A stretch of DNA of 64,000 nt from Platerodrilus igneus (lineage: Eukaryota; Arthropoda; Insecta; Coleoptera; Lycidae), in assembly GCA_036346225.1 (NCBI GenBank), contig JARFIW010001082.1:1612001-1676000 (forward strand), written 5' to 3'. The first letter of the stretch is position 1. Each line of letters opens with the position of its first letter. Shown piece after piece: positions 39,730-48,700 of this stretch. The position numbers and the translations under genes are program-made. The notes beneath the pieces were generated by a model that had not been told where the DNA came from, made no database searches, and saw only the letters and a list, made by a program, of their open reading frames with translations.

Positions 39730-42700
39730 TGGGGAGGTTTCGTGTGCATGTGTGTGTGTGTGTGCGTGCACGTGCGTGTGTGGGTATCTCTAAACTAAAG
39801 TAGTATTTTATCTTTTTGTGTGCCTTATTGCCCTTGCTATGCTTGGGAAATAAAATTGCAACTACTGGATGATGTAATGAAAGTAGTTTTACGCAGGTAA
39901 TATATTTTATTTAGACTTTTTCTAATAAACATGCAAGTTATTTACAAATGACATTAGAAGTGACACAACAGTTTCTTTTATAATAGGCTTACTACAACAT
40001 AGTACTCAATAAATATTAATGTAAATACAAATACTATATTCTTCCCTTCATAGCAAAGGATAGTATTTTAAACTTGCCCCGCGTTGCATGACCCTGGACG
40101 TAAAGTATTACTTCCACAAATTTGGTTGTATGGATTCTGATTATGGGTGAAGCCCACACATTAACAAACAAGCCAGGAATATACCTGGTTTTTACTGAAA
40201 GCCCATTGCCGTCTTCTGCTCTAGGTCTGGGTCATTGCTGAGGATTTCTTCTTCGTGTTTCTAAATTTTGTACAACAAAGTGTTGATGCTTATTTGACAG
40301 TGAGGTACAAAGATAGTTTTTTTTAGATAGAGGAAAAAGGTACACAAATTGAAGAGTTTCGCTTTGCCAAACTAAGAGTAATAATCTATAGGAACACTGT
40401 GGCACAATTTGAATAAAATGAAAAAACCCTAACCACAAAATATTTAAAATACCAGATCGTTTTGACTACTATGTGGTCATCATCAGGAAATCTGTAATTA
40501 AATAATTAGCTGTTGTTCTGGAACACTTCAGAGGATATTCTCCTCACCACTTAGGCTGAAGTGAACCTTCCCAACATACAATTTACTATATTGTTGCTTT
40601 AAACACTATCGAGGATATTCTCCTCACCCGCAGGCTGGTGTTATTCACAACAAACAAGTGAATTCACTTCAGCCTGAGTGGTGAGGAGAATATTCTTTGA
40701 AGTGTTCCAGAACAACAGCTAATTATTATATAATTACAGATTTCCTACTGATGATAACCACATAGTGGTCGAAATACGTATCTGGTATTTTAAATATTTT
40801 TTGTGGTAAGGGTTTTTTCATTTTATTCAAACTAAGAGTACACAAACATTCGAACTCTTTGATCACTGATAGTAACGTTCCTGGTTTTAGTGCAGCATTT
40901 GCACGGTGCTTTAGTAACTGCACCATTCTACCCATCCATGCTAACCACATCCACATTCTTGTAACCTGGGAACGTGAACATATGCAGTTTACATACCATA
41001 AATCATGGGTTAATGTTCTGGAATTTATGGGAGCTATGATCCTGAAACTTTACACATAAAAATTAAATTAAGGATAGGAACAAGCGTCCCCATTCTGGAT
41101 TTAAAAATCTCTTGAATCTAAATATTAAAATAAAATGTGAAGCTAGAAAACGCAACATGCTGTACAATGACCCCATGGCGTGCAGTGCTGATTGTGGAAC
41201 CAACTCCCATTTAGAAATAGAAGGTTCTACTACAGTCAGCATATATTTCTTTTCAGAACTAGATTGAAGGGGTTCTTTAAAATCAATGTTTAACCTTTCC
41301 ATTGGAGCTATAGCCTTGATCAATGTTTCCATATACTTCATAAAACATTATTTTAACCTGGCACATATTGACCAGGTTACATTGAGCTTGCATATCTAGC
41401 TGAATAAGACATGTTTTAGCACGAATCCAATGTATGAATTGAGTAACTCCGGGATGTCCTAACTCTCTGTGTTTCTTTCAATTTGTAAATGCCATTCGTG
41501 CTGTGGGACATGCAAATGTGGGATAATGTATCAGTCACAACATTTTTTTCTCTTCCCGATATGTTGTATCATAGGAATAACAAACCAACTTTAAACACGA
41601 TTTAAAAATCTTTTTGTTTTTTATTTTACATGAAGATTTATAATTGTACATATATGACACAGGTAGTTGGTCGGTGATTAACTAGAAAAAACTACCATTC
41701 ACATAGTGACTCCATTTCACAAATACCTTGACTATGACATATGCATCCTTTTTCACAAATGTCAGTTGTTGTTCCACTTCAGTTAACATTTTAGTAAAAA
41801 AAAGACTACTGCTATACCTTTTTGAACTAGAATTGCTCCTAAGCCATAATTAGAGGCATCGGTTTCCTCTGTAAACAGAATGTCACCTTCTATTACATGC
41901 ATATAAGCTTTACTAATATCATTTTTTAATTCTTAGAAAGCCTATACTGTCAGCTTTGGTAATGGAAATTTGTTTGCCTTTATTAAAGGACGGAATTTAT
42001 CAGAGTGAGCTCATTATACATAATACGCAAATATCTCTTAATACTCATAACTCAGAAGCAGTTTTGGGAATAGCCATGGCAATTGGTGGTTACATGCGAG
42101 ACCAGGATGGCATTTTATAATACCGCGAGAATTTATTTTCAGTCCCTATGGGACTGGTTTCTATTTACCCATGCATTCTCGTGCTTGAAGCAACCTTCTT
42201 TAAGTATTGGTTTGTCCACAAGTTATTCGTGATTGGCGATCGAAGCAACCTTTTTTAAATATTGGTTTGCACAGGCACTCCCATATTTCATGCTTGAAGC
42301 AACCTTCTTTTAAGTATTAGTTTGTGCCCTCATTCTCATGCTTCGTGTTAGAAACAACTTTCTTTAAGTATTAGTTTGCCTATATGTTCTCGTGTTTAGT
42401 ACTCGAAGCAACCTTCTTTAAGTATTGGTTTGCTCACACGTTCTCGCGCTTCGCACTCAAAGCAGCTTTCATTAAATATCTGTTGTTTGTACTTTCTCAC
42501 GCTTGACCAATTATTTAAAGGTACCTTTAACTTTTTATAAAATAAGTAGCAACAGGGCAACACTAACATTATCGATATTTTATTTATTGCATCAATGTAG
42601 GTGATTATTTGAAGATTAAGAATTAATTTAAATTAGAAAGAATATTAATCCCACTTGCAACAGTAAACTATCTATGTTCCATAGTCTAACGTTCTAAAAT

Positions 42701-45700
42701 ATATGTCAGCTTCAATTCTGTTTCCGCACGTTTGCACATCTCCGTATTTCTTCCAAGAAGATCATGTGAGAAAAAGTATAATGCAGGTTCCTACTTGGAA
42801 ATATTTTTCTTAATGATAGCTGAAACAGTTCCGAAATGTAATTAAACCACCACATGTGATACAGTACTGGATGTAGAATTAAAAATACTTCAAAAATCTG
42901 TATGTTTAAAAACAGGACCGTGTTTAAAAAACTTAAGTTGATGATTTCTTAGGAACGAAATTTTGTATAATGATGAGTACATAATAAAACTCGGGAGAGA
43001 GAGAGAGAGAGAGAGAGTGAGTGAGAGGGGAGTGGGGGTGGAAGTAGATAATCCAAAACAGATATTAAACGTAAGCAGCCTTTGATATTCTTACCCGATG
43101 TACAAGAGCGGTGATGCAGGATTCTTGAATCCAGAATTCGGTTGCGGGGTGCCGCACTTCTTTCTACCCAAATCGGGATGTTAGTCCAAAGAGAAGAAAC
43201 TGACCACAATTTTAAATTGCAATTTATCAGTGGCGATACTTGATAGTATCTCTTCGTCATGCACACATCCAGCAAACGGTAAAACAAGAATGAATATCGA
43301 GGATGATAGCACGAGCGGTTTTTAATTTAGATTTAATTGTATAGCAGATTATTAACGTAACACTAACACTTGTAAATAGTGTATAACTTTTTATAAAAAA
43401 TTAAGCAAATATTGTAATATATACAGGGTATGACAGAACTTGCGGTAAAATTGACATCATCATGTAATATCCTATAAAAAGTAGCTGTGAAGAAGTGTTT
43501 TTCATTTGGTTCTAACTCCAATAATAACATCTGAAAAAATTCTATTTTGTTAAATTGCTTGAAAACCAAAAAATTCGGTAAGGGTGTATCAAGTGCTGAC
43601 TGAATATTCCCTAGATACTAGTATCACTGATGCCAGAATTCATTTCTCAGCACCTCAAGGAATCATGAGGGTTCAATTTTTATCTCTAACGGCATGCCTA
43701 TTCTGTCGACCTCTTTTATGATGATGTTGCAAGGCTCCTTCAGTTCTGATTCGGTAAGCCAATTGTGAAAAAACATTGCGTGAATGAGGAGTACTATTAG
43801 GAAAACACCCTTGCCACAAGTTTACTGCTGCAGTGAATACACCTTGACACTTCCCCAAAATTAGCAGCATATATCATATGCTTCCTCATTTGAATAAGAC
43901 ATAGCTATTAGATATGATATGAAGTCTTGAAATATGTGTGTATGTATCGTCACACAAACTAACTTGTGACTTTCTGTGTGTATTCTGTAGTCTTTTTTCC
44001 CTACTGCACTACAATCTTGTGTTATTCTTCAATTTCTCTTAACCAGTAAGGGTTATCGTGCGACCAATAATTTTGAATTTGAATGAAAAAGTAATTTGAT
44101 CTTAAAATAGTACCTAAGGATTTACTTATCACCATAACATAACAATGTACAATGTACTTTATGTCAAAGTACTGCTTTGCAGCCTCAACTCGAAAAGTAC
44201 TCAATGAAAAAATATTTTGTTATAGTGTTTTGCAAAGTTCTCGAGATAAGCTACAAAAACATGTAATGAAAATGGTTTGTCCTATTTAAGAAATGAAAAT
44301 GATCTTGATATGACGATCAAGTAATTTTTCAAGATCAAACCAATGATACTATTTCGTGCTTCCCTCGAAGCCATACATCTTTCATCTAAAACATTTTTCT
44401 CTAAAATGTTGTATTTTCTAGATAAAGGGGGTGTATAGGTGGTCTGAATCGCCCGGTATATAGTCTTGACTTATAATCTAACTTCTTTCTATTTCCAAAA
44501 AATCGACTTTGTGGTCGAGGATTCTCAACACAAGTTGCTATAGAAGTGTTTAAAAATGAAGTTTTTAATACCATTTTCGAATGAAGAAAAAATGCTTTGA
44601 TGATTGAATTATTTGCATTAACAAATGTATAGATTATAAGGGAGATATTTTGAAGAGCAATACAAGGCGTTTTTTAATTTCATTTATTTTTATTTTCGAT
44701 CCCAATATTTTAGCAGCAGCACTGATATCATATATAACTGTCTGGAACCTTTCTTGTATTACCTAGCACACATTGTAAAAAAACTCAGTTGAATTAGTCG
44801 AAACAGAGTCCTATGGAGCCAAACATATAAGCATTTTTTATATAGTTTATATACTGTGATTCTTTGTTTTGCAATTAACATGTACCTTTAATTGTTATTC
44901 TAGGTCAAAATGATAGAAGAGAATTCTGTATCTGATATAGAAGTTGATATAGAGGATCCCAATAACGTTGCTAAAGAACGAATAACTATCACGGTACAGT
45001 CTGTGAAAGCAGTTGAAGATTCTCTTAAAAATTAAAGAAAGTTCTAATTTAATTCATAATCTAAATCCAACGTCCATTAATTCAGAGGATATATGTTGTC
45101 CAAATGATACTGATGCTGAACTATTAGCTGTAGATGAGGAAGTCTTACAGCAATTAATGAGTCTGGAAGAACCAAAATGTGAATTGCTTGTAGAACATTG
45201 TAATATATCCAATTTGAGAAATTTGTGAATAAGGACTACTTTCGTGGTAGACCTGCAAAAACTCCAGAAAGGTATTTGAAGGTAACATTTATTTACTTTA
45301 ATTGCGTTTACTTGTTTAACATACAAAATTCCAGATTAGAAATCATATTTTAAGTATGTGGTCATCATCAAAACCTTTTTATGTTACAAAAACGTCTGTG
45401 AGGACTGGATTAAAGCATTGTGGAGATGTAAATTCTATTAGCCGTATTCATCAATTATTGGAACAAATTGGGGCGATTAATTTTGGGTGTAGTAAGCATT
45501 TTTTTTAAATACATATTATGGATTTACATTCAATGTTTTTCTTTCCAAGAAGTTGTTTAATAAAATACAAATTATTTATTTATATGCTTTCTTGAGATGC
45601 TAAAATACATGCAGTAAAACACAAATGTATAAAGAAAATTGTGCAGTTTTCTTTTTAAAATCGCCTATCACCTTTCAGCTTTGCAGTGAATGTATATTTA

Positions 45701-48700
45701 AGGACTAATTTTAAATGAATAATAAAATTGTAGCTTTGTGGGAGAAAACGCATCATAAGAAGCACAAGTTGTTGATTTTTTCATCTGGTGAGCAACAAAG
45801 ATTGCGTTAGATGGGCGAACAAATATAGTAGGTGGTTTACAAGCCAAAAGTATGCAAGTATATGTGTTTCTAGAAACCAACTCATTTGTTAGTAGGTACT
45901 TTGGTTTTCTTCGAGTTTCACACAATTAATTTTTGTGATTAAAATTCCACATTAACTCGTGGTACTAAACATTATTTGTTTTGTAATAATAGTAATACAA
46001 TAATGTAGGAGTTTATTCTAACCCAGAGTTTATAAATGTTTCCATTAAGTTCAATTATAAACAAAAAATTTTTATGGTTGTTTGAAGTTTTTAAATTTGG
46101 AATTGCCCAAAAAGGGCGAGAATCCCGTAAGAAAATAAGGATGCACCGGCCAACTACAGTGATGCGAGAGGAGGTTTCTATGGCAATAAAGGACAGAAAA
46201 TTGAACTAAATTGAATAATGATCTAAATTTTAACTAGGTGCGATTTCCAGCTACTTTATTACTAGTAGTTATCCTGTTAGGTTTTAAATCCGCCAAGCTT
46301 AAAGGATACCAAGTACTAGGTTAATAGGATTTCCTCTAGCCAACGTGTAAACCAGGGGATTGTTAATTATGGTGAAATGGATTTCTTACAAAAGGTCACC
46401 TGTCTGTTTGAAGAAATAAAACCACTCTCAACTCACCTGGCTTAAATTTATTCTAAAATAACATTATTTGAGCATTCTCTGAACAAATAGGCATAAAACA
46501 ATTTTTAAATGTATTTATATTAATATTCGGGTTAGTGTCCAAGTGATATTTTCATAACAAAATACATACAATACAAAACAAAAATGGTAAAATTCATTAT
46601 CAATTCATTTTTAAAGCAACTAACCTTTAGAGTTAAATATCTCACTTTAACTATATTTAAACTCGCAATGTCCAAACCCTATATTCCTAATAATATAACA
46701 CTACATATTAGGCAGTACTTTAAAAATAATAACCAGAATTACAGTTCAAATTACATCCAATTCTACAACAGTTGTACCTTACAGTTTCATCTGACAGTCA
46801 CCATAAATTCCATTGAACCAAGAGATATGTCATCCTTTGATGCCTTGAATTCCAAACTATTTTGCTTGGAACAAACCGCCCCTGTCTTCTTGAGTTTGTA
46901 GATTATGTCGAAAATTCCTGATCAATCATGTGGACCCTCATTTATTATTCCATAATTTATAGGATGTTTACAACAAATCAAACCTTTACTTTTATCTAAC
47001 CCCACATTTGCTGATGTTTATGACTTCTAAGAAATTGAAATTCTTTTGTTCAATTGGCTGTCTAGTAATGTCATTATCCCCACATTTCTATTTCGGAGGG
47101 CTATGCTACTAATATATACCTAACATGTGTAAGATGCATGAGTCATGGTTTCTTTTACTAACCTTGCGTAACTGTCATATAAATGAATACATCGTCCTGT
47201 GCAATATCAGATTTGTAATTTAATCTCAGTGAATTTCATGAGCTCATTTTCTTTCTTTTGTATTACATTGTCAAAACTCGATTTTTATTGCGTCTCGCAT
47301 ACATTGTAACGTATCTATAATTGGGTTGGACTATTATTAAATGAAATATTCTTAATGTACAAAACCTTTTTTAATATGTTATGAGAAATGTATTGAAATT
47401 TGTTTTCCCTTTTGGTGGCTTGTTGCGGATGTAATTTTTCTAACTACAGGTGAAATAATTTCAATTTTAACTTGCCCTGAAGGGAGGGAGGCATAATAAT
47501 AAAAAGTGCATCGGCTAACTGCAGTAGTTGGGAGTGGGTTCCTATAGATAATAGTGAAAATAATATAAATAGCATTAAAAAATACAAAAAGAATAAATAA
47601 CCAATTTCCTATTAAAATTCTGCATTACATTAGCGTTTACCCCTAAAAGGTGTTGTCTTTGTTAGTATAGAGGAGCGCCCATCAAACGGTCATCGCTAGC
47701 TTTGTGATGTCCTTGTTCCTGTGGAAGACTGTTATTCCGTTTAAACTGCCTTGCTTTGGTTATTCTTCATTCAATTGTCACGTTTCTTTGTTTAAGTAAA
47801 CTACTTCCAGTTGTGCCTAATACTGGGATAGCTGGACATCCTTTAACAAAGTACTAGCTATTTGCTAAATAAGTTCAATTAAAAAAAGTCAACCTAATTT
47901 AACCTCTATTATAATAAAATCCTTCTACAGAAAGCATTCCAATACCAGCGTTGCACTATTTCCTTGTCCTTTCCAAAATACATAATACCTACATATCTCT
48001 TAATATTTTACTGCTAATAAATTTATCCTTCGACTAATGCCCTATGTCGAAAAACCATATTTACATCCAGTTTCACATATAAATTATACCTAATCTTGCA
48101 TAAGTTTATACTATCACTTACAGTTTACTTACTCAAATTCAGGTCATGTCCAGACCACAATAGTTTTTCCAATCTCTAAAACAACAGCTACAACACTACT
48201 TCAAGATTCCCAAATTAATGGTAGGATAAATAAATCCAGTTTCACTCCCTACACACAGTCATAACGAACAAATTTTCGTCCAAGGGCGTTTCAAACTTGA
48301 CACCATGTAAAATCGAAACGTTCTGTTGGCCTCATATTTTTCTCATATTCAGCTGTGTTTTATTTTACTTTCTATGTACCCGAACCTCACTACAATCACT
48401 TGTATCAAGGGAAACTCGCTTTAAATTAACCCCCATTTTATTAGATTACTGCATTTCGACATTTTCAGATGACGTTATAATACTGTTTTCGTAATTCAAT
48501 TTCGATCCGCTTTTATTATTTTTAATTCTCCTACTATTTCGTCTGTCCTGGGGTTTTCATATATTACACAACATTGTTGTTACTTTTTATGTCAAATAAC
48601 ACATGGGAAGTCTCTGCTATACTGTAATTTACGTAGACGTATTTGTAACTGCTTTTGATTTGAAACTATATTTGCACATATTGCAGTCTAATTGTATAAA

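Larger units (their letters stand above)
39430..43163 (-). mobile_element. Duplicated block, copy 2: Gypsy pol relic plus minisatellite
   Basis: It aligns by eye along its length with 31,780-35,772, including integrase on the minus strand from 41,341 ([28 protein letters not shown]) and the RNase H near 41,900. Counting 100 bases at 33,185-33,285 against this copy gives five differences. It lacks the 1,000-base foldback of copy 1 but has a GT microsatellite (39,640-39,780) and a 450-base foldback (40,381-40,830) of its own. It could be a true tandem duplication or two haplotypes joined by the assembler. Confidence 0.75.

Noticed and set aside
39621..39803. 60-codon plus-strand frame of Val-Cys repeats
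   Set aside because: It is a translated (GT)n microsatellite.
33890..42510. CRISPR-like array from the 54-56-base repeats
   Set aside because: Units are contiguous minisatellite repeats that vary throughout, without constant repeats and unique spacers. The genome is animal.
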